From contig NZ_CP042425.1 of NCBI RefSeq assembly GCF_008254045.1, positions 5,022,001-5,086,000 on the forward strand: DNA of 64,000 nt, read 5' to 3'. Below are positions 46,807-56,183 of the stretch, piece after piece. Positions within the stretch are counted from its first letter, which is position 1, and each line of letters begins with the position of its first letter. The position numbers and the translations under genes are program-made. The stretch is from Limnoglobus roseus. GTDB taxonomy: Bacteria; Planctomycetota; Planctomycetia; Gemmatales; Gemmataceae. The notes under the pieces were generated by a model that was not told the origin of the DNA, made no database searches, and was given only the letters and a program-made list of their open reading frames with translations.

Positions 46807-47826
46807 ATGCACTCGACCGCCGACGTTCGACCGAAGATTTACGACAGCATCACCGAGGCCATGGGCGGCACGCCGCTCGTCCGCGTCAAGCGGGTGACCG
46901 ACGGCGCGAAGGGCGTCGTCCTCAGCAAACTTGAGAACTTCAACCCGCTCTGGTCGGTCAAGGACCGCATCGGCGTGTCGATGATCGAGGACGCGGAGGA
47001 GAAGGGGAAGATTCAGAAGGGCACCGTCATCATCGAGGCGACGAGCGGCAACACGGGCATCGGCCTCGCCTTCGTTTGCGCCGCCCGCGGGTACAAACTC
47101 ATCGTGACGATGCCGGAAAGCATGTCGCTGGAACGCCGGCGGTTGCTGAAGGCGTTCGGGGCGGAACTGCACCTGACCCCGGCCGACAAGGGCATGAACG
47201 GGGCGGTCGCGCGGGCCGAGGAATTGTTCCGCGAGATGGGCGGCGAGCCGAAGGCGTTCATCCCGCAGCAGTTCAAGAACCCGTCCAACCCGGCCGTCCA
47301 CCGCAAGACGACGGCCGAGGAAATCTGGAAGGCGACCAACGGTGCCTTCGACATCTTTGTTTCCGGCGTCGGGACCGGCGGCACGATCACCGGGTGCAGT
47401 GAGGTCTTCAAGGAGCGGAACCCGAGCATTCAAATCGTGGCCGTCGAACCGACGCTCAGTAATGTCTTGACGCAGCACCTCCAGCAGGACGTGCCGGCCG
47501 ACAAGGTGGTGCCGAACCGGCACAAGATTCAGGGCATCGGCGCGGGCTTCATCCCCGGCATCGTGCAGGACGGTCTGAAGCGGGCGGCGGAGAAGGGCCG
47601 CAAGTTGATCGACGAGATCGTACAGGTGACGGACGACGAGTCCTTCGAGATGGCCCGTCGGCTGGCGAAGGAAGAGGGGATGCTCTGCGGCATCTCGTGC
47701 GGTGCGGCGATGGCCGCCGGCGTGAAACTGGCGAAGCGGCCGGAGAACGCCGGCAAGACGATCGTCGTCATCCTCCCCGACCTGGGCGAACGCTACCTCA
47801 GCACGGCGCTCTACCCTGAGGCGTAA
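46807..47826 (+). CDS. cysK: cysteine synthase A (O-acetylserine sulfhydrylase)
   Basis: This PLP enzyme makes cysteine from O-acetylserine and sulfide. The protein is 339 aa; family members are about 310-320, and the few extra residues are at the N-terminus. The PLP lysine is in LWSVKDRIGVSMI, the substrate loop is EATSGNTGIGLAF and the phosphate loop is GVGTGGTITG. The C-terminal GISCGAAMAA matches. It starts 9 nt after the ceramidase-like gene and ends just before a long hairpin. Confidence 0.96.
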   Translation: MHSTADVRPKIYDSITEAMGGTPLVRVKRVTDGAKGVVLSKLENFNPLWSVKDRIGVSMIEDAEEKGKIQKGTVIIEATSGNTGIGLAFVCAARGYKLIVTMPESMSLERRRLLKAFGAELHLTPADKGMNGAVARAEELFREMGGEPKAFIPQQFKNPSNPAVHRKTTAEEIWKATNGAFDIFVSGVGTGGTITGCSEVFKERNPSIQIVAVEPTLSNVLTQHLQQDVPADKVVPNRHKIQGIGAGFIPGIVQDGLKRAAEKGRKLIDEIVQVTDDESFEMARRLAKEEGMLCGISCGAAMAAGVKLAKRPENAGKTIVVILPDLGERYLSTALYPEA

Positions 47827-47836
47827 AGTCGACAAA

Positions 47837-47911
47837 GGCGAGGCGAAGACCGTAAGGTGCCGGGTGGCTATCAACGACATTCACCCGGCACCTTACGGTC
47901 CTCGCCTCGCC
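47837..47911. terminator. 30-bp inverted repeat between convergent genes
   Basis: Arms 47837-47866 and 47882-47911 match at 29 of 30 positions, with a 15-nt loop. It lies between cysK (plus) and the zinc-ribbon membrane gene (minus), so it could terminate both. The stem is far longer than needed for a terminator. Confidence 0.9.
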
Positions 47912-47915
47912 AAGA

Positions 47916-48599
47916 CTACTTTGCCCGCCGGAAGTATTGCTGCCCTTCGTCGGAAATCAGCACCATAAAGCCCCACACACCGATCACCACGCCGATGAAG
48001 CAACAGCCGATGTCGGGCGAGTTCAGGGCGGCCAACAGGCAGGCAAAGTAGCAGAAGTAGTACCCCTTCCGCAGCGCGAAGCAGAACCCGCCGACGAGTA
48101 CGCCGAGGCTCACGGCCGCAAACGCGAGCCGCACCCTCTTCATCCCCTCTGGCGAAACCTTCCCGGCCGCCTCTTTCACTAATTGCTGTTGCCGTTCGGC
48201 CTGATCTTCGCGGCGTTTCTTCTCCTCGTCGTCCGTCAACTTCTGGCCGTCCTTTGGCTTTTCCGCGGGCGGGTCCGTTTCCAGCATGAAGAACATGTTC
48301 GCTTCCGCGAACTGCCCCGCCGCTTTCGGGTCGGCTTGGAACCACCACGCCAGATAGAGGTTGACGAACAGCCCCGCGAAGCCGAGCAGCAACAGTCCGA
48401 AGGTCGGGACGAAGAGGCGGACCGGGATGCGGACCGGTCGGGGCAGTTTCTCGGCGGCGGTGAGTTTGTCGCCCTCCCGGACCGGAGCCCGGAAGGGCGA
48501 GCGGCACTCCAGGCAGGAGACGATCTGGCCGAGGAATTCCTCGGGCAGGCTCAGGGCATGGTTGCAGTGCGGGCAGCGAATCAGCAGTGGTTCCGGCAT
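47916..48599 (-). CDS. zinc-ribbon membrane protein
   Basis: The protein is 227 aa. It has an N-terminal zinc ribbon, C9xxC12 and C29xxC32, with the same 16-residue spacing as in the proteins at 143-577 and 48677-51400. Hydrophobic segments follow near 65-85, 160-178, 183-200 and 200-218, with a charged coiled-coil stretch (about 110-145) between them. The protein probably sits in the membrane with the ribbon in the cytosol. No function is recognised. It ends 5 nt from the long hairpin and may be cotranscribed with the protease gene upstream, though a hairpin separates them. Confidence 0.78.
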   Translation of the reverse strand: MPEPLLIRCPHCNHALSLPEEFLGQIVSCLECRSPFRAPVREGDKLTAAEKLPRPVRIPVRLFVPTFGLLLLGFAGLFVNLYLAWWFQADPKAAGQFAEANMFFMLETDPPAEKPKDGQKLTDDEEKKRREDQAERQQQLVKEAAGKVSPEGMKRVRLAFAAVSLGVLVGGFCFALRKGYYFCYFACLLAALNSPDIGCCFIGVVIGVWGFMVLISDEGQQYFRRAK

Positions 48600-48616
48600 A
48601 CGAATGGCCTACGGAA

Positions 48617-48659
48617 ACGCGGTGGGCCGGGAAGGGTGATCCTTCCCGGCCCACCGCGT
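48617..48659. terminator. 19-bp perfect hairpin after the trypsin-like protease gene
   Basis: Arms 48617-48635 and 48641-48659 are exact, with a 5-nt loop. It sits between two minus-strand genes, 18 nt after the protease stop (48677), and could end its transcript. Confidence 0.85.
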
Positions 48660-48676
48660 CTTCGGGCGGACCCCGC

Positions 48677-51400
48677 TTACTGTGCGGGACCGCGGTCGAG
48701 TTTGTAGGTATTCAGCCCAGACAACCGCCGCTTTTGGCCGTCGCGGGAGGTGTCGAGTTCGAACTCCTTCTCAATCTCGGCCCTCACGACAACGCCCGTG
48801 TCGGGTTCGACCCAGATGATGCCTTTCACGCTGCCGGTGACGGTTGACGTCGTCCCCGGGGCCTGGACCGACTTGCCGACGACAGAAATGACCGCTTCCT
48901 TCCGCCCGCCCCGCTCGCGGACGCCGAGGTAGGTGTACGTGATCTTGTCCTGGTACTTGAACTCCCGCGACTTGTCCTTGGCCTTCGCGCCGGGGTTGAG
49001 GTTGGGGGCACCGGGGCCGCCAACTTGCGGGCGGGAGTACAGCAGCCACCGCACGTCCTTGGTCACGTCCCAGGTTTCGTTGGGCTTGACCAAACGGTTC
49101 GGCATCGGGATGGATGTCGCCTGCAAGGCTTCCAGTGCTCCGTTGGCGACGAAGCTGACGATCATGTTGGCCGTCGGGTCGGCCACACCGGCGATGGCCA
49201 GGGTGTAACTGTAAATCTCGCCGAACTTGTTCACCAGGCCGAACGCGGCGGCGGCCTTGAAGTAGGCCAGGAATTGCTCCTGTTCCTTCTTGCTGATCTC
49301 CATGACGGTCTGGCCGTTTATCTCGAAGGCGATGGAGAACTTGTCGAACCGCAGTTGCAGGCGGGCGAGCTGGCGGGCATCGGTCTTGTCTGCCTTAACG
49401 ACATGCTCCTGCACTTCGAGCGACTTCTTGATCAGCACCCGCTCGTTCTTCGACTCGCCCTCGCCCTCGAACTCCTCGTCCAGGGCGCTACTATTGGACA
49501 TGGTCACGCTTCGCTTGGCCCCCTCTTTCGGGGCGGCGGTCAGGTTCAGCGGCAGGCGGTCGATCGGCGGGCCGTCGACGGGGAGCTTGATCCCTGGCAG
49601 GGAGTACGTCGTCAGGGCGTTCTTGTAGTACGCCTGCGCCCAGAACGTGCGGCCGGCCGGCGGCACCGGGTACACGAGTTCGCCGGTCGCCTTCATCGTC
49701 TTCTCATCGTATTTCAGTTGCACGTCCTGTTCGCCGGCGTCGGTCGGGTCGCTGGTCGGCATGGTCATGGACGGCGGGCGGTACTTGGCGTTCACATCCC
49801 CGATCCAAGACCGGACGCGGACGTCGACGTTCTTCTTCATGGGGTTGAGGATGTTGGCAGTGATGGGCATGCGGACCTTGCCGTTGTCGTTGTACGGGAT
49901 GCCGTACTCCAGGTTGGCCACGCGGCCGGCCATGAGGCCGAGGACGAACTCAGTCGGCACTAAGAGGGTGATCCAGTTGCCGCTCGACGCCCCGCCGTTA
50001 GTCCCTTCGACGACGATTCCGACCACGACCCCGTCGGCGTCGATGACGGCTCCACCCGAGTTGCCGGGGCTGGCCCCGCTCTCGAGTTTAACCCGGCGAA
50101 TCTGGCCGAATTCGTTGCTTACGTGACCAAAGAAAGATGTCTTCCGCGCCGAGACGGTCGGTACCTTGGCCGCCCCTTGGTGCATACCGATTTTGTTGCC
50201 GAGCGGGAAACCGATCGTGAACACGCTCTGGCCGAGTTTCAACTCGGCCGACGGCTTCACCTTTAACGGCGACGGCAGATCCGGTTCGCCGATGATTTGG
50301 AGGACGGCCAAGTCGATGTCGCGATCGACGGCCAGGATTTTGATCTTCGCGTGCGGGATTTCCCGCTGCTGCGGCGTGCCGGCGTTTAGGTAGAAGGTCA
50401 GTTTGTTCGGCTCGGGCGAGTTCGGGGCCTTCATGTCGAGGACGTGGGCGTTCGTGAAGACTAGGCCGGGGGCCATGCCGAACCAACCGCTGCCGGTACC
50501 CCCGCCGGTGGCCGTCTCGCATTTGATAAAAACGCTCGCTTTCGTGCAGAGATCCATGCTCAGGTCGGAGATGCTGCCGTTGAAGTATTCAGCCGGAGAG
50601 AGGCTTGACGAACCGCGACCGCTACTGCCCCGGCTGCTACTGCCCCGGCCGGTGATCGCGGTTTCCGGCTCCAACTTCGGCGGTGTCGGCGTTGCATTTT
50701 CCGCGGGGGTGTCTTCTTTCTTCGGCTCGACTTTCGGTTCTTCCTTCTTCGGCTCGACCTTCTCAACCTTTGGTTCGACTTTCGGTTCCACCTTGGGCTT
50801 CGGTTCGGGAATATTGACCGGTGTAGGGTTAGGTACGACCGCCGGAGCGGGGTTCACGAGGGCGACAGGCTTGTCGGTGTCGGTCTTGTCGTCGCCGGAG
50901 AACATCATCGCGGCCGTGATGCCGCCGCCGAGGATGACGACCGCCGCGAGGCCGCCGAGGATCAACGGGAGTTTCGATTTCTGACCGCCCTTTTTGCCAC
51001 CGCGAGCGGGACGGTCCTCGTCTTCGTCATCCTCTTGCGCAGCGATGGGCCGGCGTTTCGGTTTTGCCTTCGGCTCGTCCTCCTCCTCTTCGCGGCTTGG
51101 GCGACGAGCGGACGCAGACTTCGCCTTCGGCTCGTCGGCCTCCTCGTCCCGGTTCCGGCGGGAGGACTTGGCCTTCGGCTCGTCGTCCTCATCCTCGTCG
51201 CGGCGGCGGGACGGCTTCGAGCGGGGCGGTACCTCGTCTGCAATTTCGTCGTCTTCAATGATGGCCGCCGCCATTGGCTTGGCGGGGGCCGTCACTGGCA
51301 TCATTTCGCCGCACTTCTTGCAGCGGATCGTCTTGCCAATCAAGTTTTCTGGGACCGGGTAGACGGACTGACACCCCGGGCACGAGACGGGTAAGGCCAT
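48677..51400 (-). CDS. zinc-ribbon, transmembrane trypsin-like serine protease
   Basis: The protein is 907 aa. A zinc ribbon (C7xxC10, C27xxC30) is followed by a long charged, Lys/Glu/Arg-rich disordered part, one transmembrane segment (about 145-170, LPLILGGLAAVVILGGGI), a Pro/Lys/Glu repeat and the trypsin-like domain. Catalytic residues are His319 (TNAHVLD), an Asp in VDRDIDLAVLQ and Ser448 (SPGNSGGAV). A 350-residue C-terminal part follows with no known domain. The topology suggests a cytosolic ribbon and an external protease. DegP-like PDZ domains are absent. Confidence 0.87.
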   Translation of the reverse strand: MALPVSCPGCQSVYPVPENLIGKTIRCKKCGEMMPVTAPAKPMAAAIIEDDEIADEVPPRSKPSRRRDEDEDDEPKAKSSRRNRDEEADEPKAKSASARRPSREEEEDEPKAKPKRRPIAAQEDDEDEDRPARGGKKGGQKSKLPLILGGLAAVVILGGGITAAMMFSGDDKTDTDKPVALVNPAPAVVPNPTPVNIPEPKPKVEPKVEPKVEKVEPKKEEPKVEPKKEDTPAENATPTPPKLEPETAITGRGSSSRGSSGRGSSSLSPAEYFNGSISDLSMDLCTKASVFIKCETATGGGTGSGWFGMAPGLVFTNAHVLDMKAPNSPEPNKLTFYLNAGTPQQREIPHAKIKILAVDRDIDLAVLQIIGEPDLPSPLKVKPSAELKLGQSVFTIGFPLGNKIGMHQGAAKVPTVSARKTSFFGHVSNEFGQIRRVKLESGASPGNSGGAVIDADGVVVGIVVEGTNGGASSGNWITLLVPTEFVLGLMAGRVANLEYGIPYNDNGKVRMPITANILNPMKKNVDVRVRSWIGDVNAKYRPPSMTMPTSDPTDAGEQDVQLKYDEKTMKATGELVYPVPPAGRTFWAQAYYKNALTTYSLPGIKLPVDGPPIDRLPLNLTAAPKEGAKRSVTMSNSSALDEEFEGEGESKNERVLIKKSLEVQEHVVKADKTDARQLARLQLRFDKFSIAFEINGQTVMEISKKEQEQFLAYFKAAAAFGLVNKFGEIYSYTLAIAGVADPTANMIVSFVANGALEALQATSIPMPNRLVKPNETWDVTKDVRWLLYSRPQVGGPGAPNLNPGAKAKDKSREFKYQDKITYTYLGVRERGGRKEAVISVVGKSVQAPGTTSTVTGSVKGIIWVEPDTGVVVRAEIEKEFELDTSRDGQKRRLSGLNTYKLDRGPAQ

Positions 51401-51519
51401 GGGCAGATATTCCCTGGGTCGTGAATGATGGTAGGAGAATAGTTAACAGTCTAACCGGACGTTCGTTGGTCTGTAACGGGAAAATCGCCCCATCGAGAGA
51501 ATCATCGGACGCCCGAGCA

Positions 51520-52908
51520 TTACTTTGGCGGCGAGACGGAGCCGTCGGGTCGCAGGCGGTCGATGTAGTTGGTCAGTTCGGCGTCGAAAATCGAGAGATT
51601 TTTGCCCACGAGGGCTTCCAGCGCCTTCGCCGGGTCGCCGCCAGAATTGACGGCCACGAGGTAGGCGTCGAACTCCTTGCTGCCCAGCAATTGGCGGTCG
51701 AAGACCATGTAAAAGGCGACGGCCCAACAGGTCATGTAGGTGCGGTTCGCCGTGGCCTTCTGATTCGCGTGAACGGTCAAGAAGGCTTCCCCCCCGCTCC
51801 GCACCAGTTCGGCCATCGGCAGCAGCCCGCCCTTTGTGCGCATCTCCTTCGCCCGCAGGAGCCGTTCCCGGTCGGCGTGGCCGACCCGCAGTTCGCCCGC
51901 GTCGAGGATGGCCGTCTCGAAAATCTGCGCCAGCCCCTCGTTGAGCCAGCGCGGCAGATCGCCCGTGCCCTTGCCGGCCTTCACGTCTTCTGCCGACCGC
52001 GGCGGGTAGACGAAGTTCGCCGCGTAGGCGTGGAATGACTCGTGGTAGAGCAGGGCGAAGAGTTGTTGGGTCGTCTCGTCGAACTTCGCGTCGTTCGCTT
52101 TCTCGACGGCCCGAATCTTCCCTCGTTGTTCGGAGACGGTCGCGAGGAAGCGGTCGCGATCCGCCCGGCTGTCCTTGTAGAGTTGTCGGACGTCGGCCTC
52201 GTACTTGTCGAGGGCGGCCTCCTGCTGGACGTTGTGCATTTGGGCGGCCGACAAGTCTTGGCCGAGCCGCCGCAGGTCGATCCCGCAGATGATGCGGTTG
52301 TTCTTGCGGTCGTAAACGGCCGGGTTGAGGATCGCGCCGGTCGTCGGGCCGAGGAGTTTGGCGTACTCCTCTTTGTCCGGGGCGAGGAGGATCGTCAGCG
52401 TGCGGTCGGCCGCCGGCGTTTGTCGGGGCGGGAGGAAGCGGCTGTAGGCGGTGAAGATTTGCTCCAGGCGCACCGCCGCCCGGCGGGTTACTTCCTCGGA
52501 CGCCGACGAGGCGATCGTGAACTGGTCCGAGTCGTACTGCTTGGCGGCGTCGGCCCGCCCGAGCCACGCGATCGGCTTCAGTTCGAGGGCGTCCATCCGC
52601 TTCCGTTCGCCGGTGCCCTTCGGGTCGAGTTCCGCGAGTTTCTGCTTCACGGCCTCGCGCTCGGCATCGGAGACCTTGCGGATTTCGACGACTTCCTTCT
52701 TCTGGAAGAACGTCGTCAGCGTCACCGTCGGGCGGCCCGGCGGCCGTCGTACCACGCGGAACCGGACGCCGGTCGCGGTCTCGTCCAGCACGATACCCTG
52801 ATACTTCGCGCCGTTGACGGCCGTCAGTTCGTCGAGTTTCCACGCGGGCGACGGGTCGGCCGCCGCGAGCGCGGGCAGGAGCAAGAGTGCGAGGCAGCGG
52901 TGAAGCAT
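51520..52908 (-). CDS. DUF1570 metalloprotease-like protein
   Basis: The protein is 462 aa with a signal peptide (residues 1-18, cut near AAADP). The gluzincin-type zinc site is His289-Glu290-x-x-His293 (YHESFHAY), with Glu324 in PRWLNEGLAQIFE as third ligand. This matches DUF1570, predicted exported metallopeptidases common in planctomycetes. Substrate unknown. It reads on the same strand as the protease gene at 48677-51400, with 119 nt between them. The divergent neighbour is ubiX. Confidence 0.86.
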   Translation of the reverse strand: MLHRCLALLLLPALAAADPSPAWKLDELTAVNGAKYQGIVLDETATGVRFRVVRRPPGRPTVTLTTFFQKKEVVEIRKVSDAEREAVKQKLAELDPKGTGERKRMDALELKPIAWLGRADAAKQYDSDQFTIASSASEEVTRRAAVRLEQIFTAYSRFLPPRQTPAADRTLTILLAPDKEEYAKLLGPTTGAILNPAVYDRKNNRIICGIDLRRLGQDLSAAQMHNVQQEAALDKYEADVRQLYKDSRADRDRFLATVSEQRGKIRAVEKANDAKFDETTQQLFALLYHESFHAYAANFVYPPRSAEDVKAGKGTGDLPRWLNEGLAQIFETAILDAGELRVGHADRERLLRAKEMRTKGGLLPMAELVRSGGEAFLTVHANQKATANRTYMTCWAVAFYMVFDRQLLGSKEFDAYLVAVNSGGDPAKALEALVGKNLSIFDAELTNYIDRLRPDGSVSPPK

Positions 52909-53006
52909 GGTCGGCGGCCACGGTTAAGAAGCGGAGGGTCGGCCCGGTCAACGCCCGGCCGGTGCTGTATGTTAATTGTGACGGAACCGTTGCCGAAAGG
53001 GTAGAC

Positions 53007-53627
53007 GTGAAGACGCGCCCGGTTGTTTCCGATCTCGTGTTGGCCATCACCGGGGCCAGTGGCTCCCCGTACGCGGTTCGGCTGTTGGAAGTGCTGTTGC
53101 AGACCGGCCACACGGTCCACCTGACGATCAGCCCGGCCGCCGTGCAAGTCTTCGAGCGAGAGGTCGGCCGGACGATTTCGCTCGACCATTTCGACGCCCA
53201 CCAGTTGCTCGGGTTGGACCTGCCCGCCTTCGACCCGGCCCGGTTGCGCTACTACCACCACCACGATTTCCAGGCCGGCATTGCGAGCGGATCGTTCCTG
53301 ACCGCCGGGATGGTCGTCTGCCCGTGCAGCATGGGCACTCTCGCAGCCATCGCGCAAGGGCTGTCGCAGAACCTCATCCACCGGGCCGCCGACGTTCACC
53401 TGAAGGAACGCCGCAAGCTGATCCTCGTGCCGCGGGAAACGCCCCTCGGCGTGGCACAACTGCGCAACATGCTCGCGGTGTCGGACGCCGGGGCGATCGT
53501 GCTCCCCGCGATGCCGGCGTTTTACACGCGGCCGCAGACGATCCACGACATGATCGACTTCGTCGTCGGCCGGATCTGCGACCAACTCGGCATCGACCAC
53601 CACCTGAGCGAGCGGTGGGGAAAGTAG
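53007..53627 (+). CDS. ubiX: flavin prenyltransferase UbiX
   Basis: UbiX makes the prenylated FMN cofactor used by UbiD-type decarboxylases. The protein is 206 aa, matching the family. Motifs are LVLAITGASGSPYAVRLLEV for FMN binding, VVCPCSMGTLAAIAQGLSQN, and LVPRETPLG with the trailing LRNMLAVSDAGAIVLPAMPA. The GTG at 53007 has AAAGGG five nt upstream; upstream ATG or GTG codons lack sequence similarity. A UbiD partner is not in the window. Confidence 0.95.
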   Translation: MKTRPVVSDLVLAITGASGSPYAVRLLEVLLQTGHTVHLTISPAAVQVFEREVGRTISLDHFDAHQLLGLDLPAFDPARLRYYHHHDFQAGIASGSFLTAGMVVCPCSMGTLAAIAQGLSQNLIHRAADVHLKERRKLILVPRETPLGVAQLRNMLAVSDAGAIVLPAMPAFYTRPQTIHDMIDFVVGRICDQLGIDHHLSERWGK

Positions 53628-53700
53628 CGGCCAATTCGCCGCGCCGGTCTACTCTGCTAATACCTCCTCCCACATCCCTCCGCATCGACGAGGCTCCCGC

Positions 53701-56031
53701 ATGGGTCGCGTATCTCGTTTCAGTTGGCTCATCCTGACGATCGTGTTCTTGCCCGCCCCGCCGGTGACCGCTCAGGTTTCCGAACCTTACGCGGCGGCCG
53801 TACAACGGCTCACGACGCTGATCGAACGCGAGGTGCGGGACAAGAAGCTGCCCGCCTTGTCGGTGGCGTTGGTGGACAATCAGCGCGTCGTCTGGTCGAA
53901 GGGGTTTGGCTTCCAGGACCGCGAAAAGAAGATCCCGGCGACGGACCAGACCGTCTACCGCGTCGGCTCGGTGTCGAAGCTGTTCACCGACGTAGCCGTG
54001 ATGCAACTCGTCGAGAAGGGCCAGCTCGACCTCGACGCCCCGGTGACGACCTACCTGCCGGACTTCAAGCCGGCGGTGAAAGCCGGGCAGAAGCCGATCA
54101 CCCTGCGGATGCTGATGTCGCACCGCTCCGGCCGCATCCGCGAGCCGCCCGTCGGCAACTACTTCGACCCGACCGGCCCGACGCTCGCACAAACGGTCGC
54201 CAGTCTCAACGGCATCCCGCTCGTCTACAACCCCGGCACCCAGATCAAGTATTCCAACGCGGCCGTCGGCGTCGTCGGTCTGGTGGTGCAGAAAGTGATA
54301 GGCGAGGCGTTCGAGAAGGCTGTTGAGACGAAGGTGTTGCAACCGCTCGGCATAGTGTCGAGTTCGTTCACCCCGACGTCGGCCGTGAAGAAGAACCTCG
54401 CCGACGCGGTGATGTGGACCTACCACGGCCGCGAGTTCCCGGCCCCGACGTTCGAACTCGGCATGGCCCCGGCCGGGTGCATGTACTCGACCGTCACCGA
54501 CCTGGCGAAGTTCGCGTCGTGCCTCTTCGCCGGCGGCGGGCCGGTGCTGAAGCCGGAAACGCTGGCCGCGATGTTGAAACCGCAGTTCGCCGACCCGGAC
54601 GCGAAGGAGGGCTTCGGTATCGGCTTCGCCCTGAGCGAACTAGAGGGCAAGAAGCGCATCGGCCACGGCGGCGCGATCTACGGCTTCGCGACCGAACTCG
54701 CGGCACTACCGAGCGAAAAACTTGCCGTCATCGTGGTGTCGTCGCGGGACGTGACCAACCCGGTCATGACGCGCATCGCCGACGATGGGCTGAAACTCTT
54801 GCTCGCGGCAAAGGCCGGGAAGGAACTGCCGAAGTTGAGGGAAACTCAGCCGCTCCCGCTCGAAGAGGCACGAACGCTCGCCGGGCACTACGTGAGCGGT
54901 GACCGCTCGATCGATCTGACGGCATCGGCCGGCCGATTGTTCGTGACGCCCAACCGCGGCGGCTTCCGCACGGAACTGCGGGCCGCAGAAAAGAACCTGA
55001 TGGCCGACGATGCCCTCTCGTGGGGGCCGGCCGCCGAGCGAGTCGACGGCAAACTGAAGGTCGGCGATCGCATTTACGAGAAGCAACCCGACGCCGGACC
55101 GCCGGCCGCGCCGCCGGCCAAGTGGCTCGGTCTGATCGGCGAGTACGGATGGGACCACAACACGCTTTTCATCCACGAACGCCACGGGAAACTCTACGCC
55201 CTCATCGAGTGGGTTTTCCTCTATCCGCTGAAGGAAGAAACGGAAGACGTGTACGCTTTCCCCGACTTCGGCCTGTACCACGGCGAGAAACTCGTCTTCA
55301 CCCGTGATATGGCCGGGCGGGCGACGAAGGTGGAGGCGGCGAAGGTCGCCTTCGAGCGGCGGAAGATCGACGGCGAGAACGGCGAGACGTTCCGCATTAA
55401 GCCCGAGAAGCCGCTCGCCGAACTACGGAAAGCGGCCCACGCCGCCACGCCGCCGAAGGAGGAGCGGGAGCGCAAGCCGGAGTTGGTGGACCTCGCCACG
55501 ATCGACAAGACGATCACTTTCGACGTCCGCTACGCGACGGACAACAACTTCCTCAGCACGCCGCTCTACACCTCGGCGAAAGCCTTCATGCAAAAGCCCG
55601 CGGCCGAGGCGTTGGGGCGGGCGCACAAGAAGCTCGCCGAGTCCGGCTACGGTCTTCACGTTTACGATGCCTACCGGCCGTGGTACGTCACGAAGATGTT
55701 CTGGGACGCAACGCCGGACAAGTTTCACGACTTCGTCGCCGACCCGTCGAAGGGTTCCCGCCACAACCGCGGCTGTGCCGTCGATCTAGGGTTGTACGAC
55801 CTGAAGACGGGCAAGCCGATCGAGGTTGTCAGTGGCTTTGACGAGTTCTCGGATCGGGCATACCCCGACTACCCCGGCGGCACGTCACGCCAACGCTGGC
55901 ACCGCGACCTGTTGCGACGGGCGATGGAGGCGGAAGGCTTCACTGTGTACGAGGCCGAGTGGTGGCACTTCGACTACCGCGACTGGCAAAAATACCCGAT
56001 CCTGAACCGGACGTTCGAGGAGATCAAGTAA
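53701..56031 (+). CDS. beta-lactamase/PBP4-like serine hydrolase fused to VanX-like dipeptidase
   Basis: The protein is 776 aa with a signal peptide (residues 1-24). The first 370 residues are a class C beta-lactamase/PBP4-like domain: Ser90-x-x-Lys93 (GSVSKLF), the Tyr-x-Asn motif in YSNAAVG and a later HGG. A linking beta-rich part (about 380-580) follows. Residues about 595-776 form an M15D D-Ala-D-Ala dipeptidase: His688 and Asp695 (SRHNRGCAVDLG) with Glu753 and His756 (EWWHFDY), spaced as in VanX. The protein is probably exported and could act on cell-wall stem peptides; a glycopeptide-resistance role is not shown. Confidence 0.92.
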   Translation: MGRVSRFSWLILTIVFLPAPPVTAQVSEPYAAAVQRLTTLIEREVRDKKLPALSVALVDNQRVVWSKGFGFQDREKKIPATDQTVYRVGSVSKLFTDVAVMQLVEKGQLDLDAPVTTYLPDFKPAVKAGQKPITLRMLMSHRSGRIREPPVGNYFDPTGPTLAQTVASLNGIPLVYNPGTQIKYSNAAVGVVGLVVQKVIGEAFEKAVETKVLQPLGIVSSSFTPTSAVKKNLADAVMWTYHGREFPAPTFELGMAPAGCMYSTVTDLAKFASCLFAGGGPVLKPETLAAMLKPQFADPDAKEGFGIGFALSELEGKKRIGHGGAIYGFATELAALPSEKLAVIVVSSRDVTNPVMTRIADDGLKLLLAAKAGKELPKLRETQPLPLEEARTLAGHYVSGDRSIDLTASAGRLFVTPNRGGFRTELRAAEKNLMADDALSWGPAAERVDGKLKVGDRIYEKQPDAGPPAAPPAKWLGLIGEYGWDHNTLFIHERHGKLYALIEWVFLYPLKEETEDVYAFPDFGLYHGEKLVFTRDMAGRATKVEAAKVAFERRKIDGENGETFRIKPEKPLAELRKAAHAATPPKEERERKPELVDLATIDKTITFDVRYATDNNFLSTPLYTSAKAFMQKPAAEALGRAHKKLAESGYGLHVYDAYRPWYVTKMFWDATPDKFHDFVADPSKGSRHNRGCAVDLGLYDLKTGKPIEVVSGFDEFSDRAYPDYPGGTSRQRWHRDLLRRAMEAEGFTVYEAEWWHFDYRDWQKYPILNRTFEEIK

Positions 56032-56072
56032 GTCGGCGATTTTCCGGCCGACGTGCGCTCCCTGCAAGCAAT

Positions 56073-56146
56073 GGCGAGCGGCCCGGCGTGAGCGGGCCGT
56101 GTCTTGACTTGTTCAGACACGGCCCGCTCACGCCGGGCCGCTCGCC
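56073..56146. repeat. 32-bp perfect inverted repeat, GC-rich
   Basis: Arms 56073-56104 and 56115-56146 match at all 32 positions, with a 10-nt loop. Each arm also holds a smaller hairpin (CGGCCCG with CGGGCCG). It sits in the gap between convergent genes and is the longest such repeat in the window. Confidence 0.95.
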
Positions 56147-56183
56147 GTTGGTGAAGGATCAGCATTCCCGAGCGACGGAGTCG

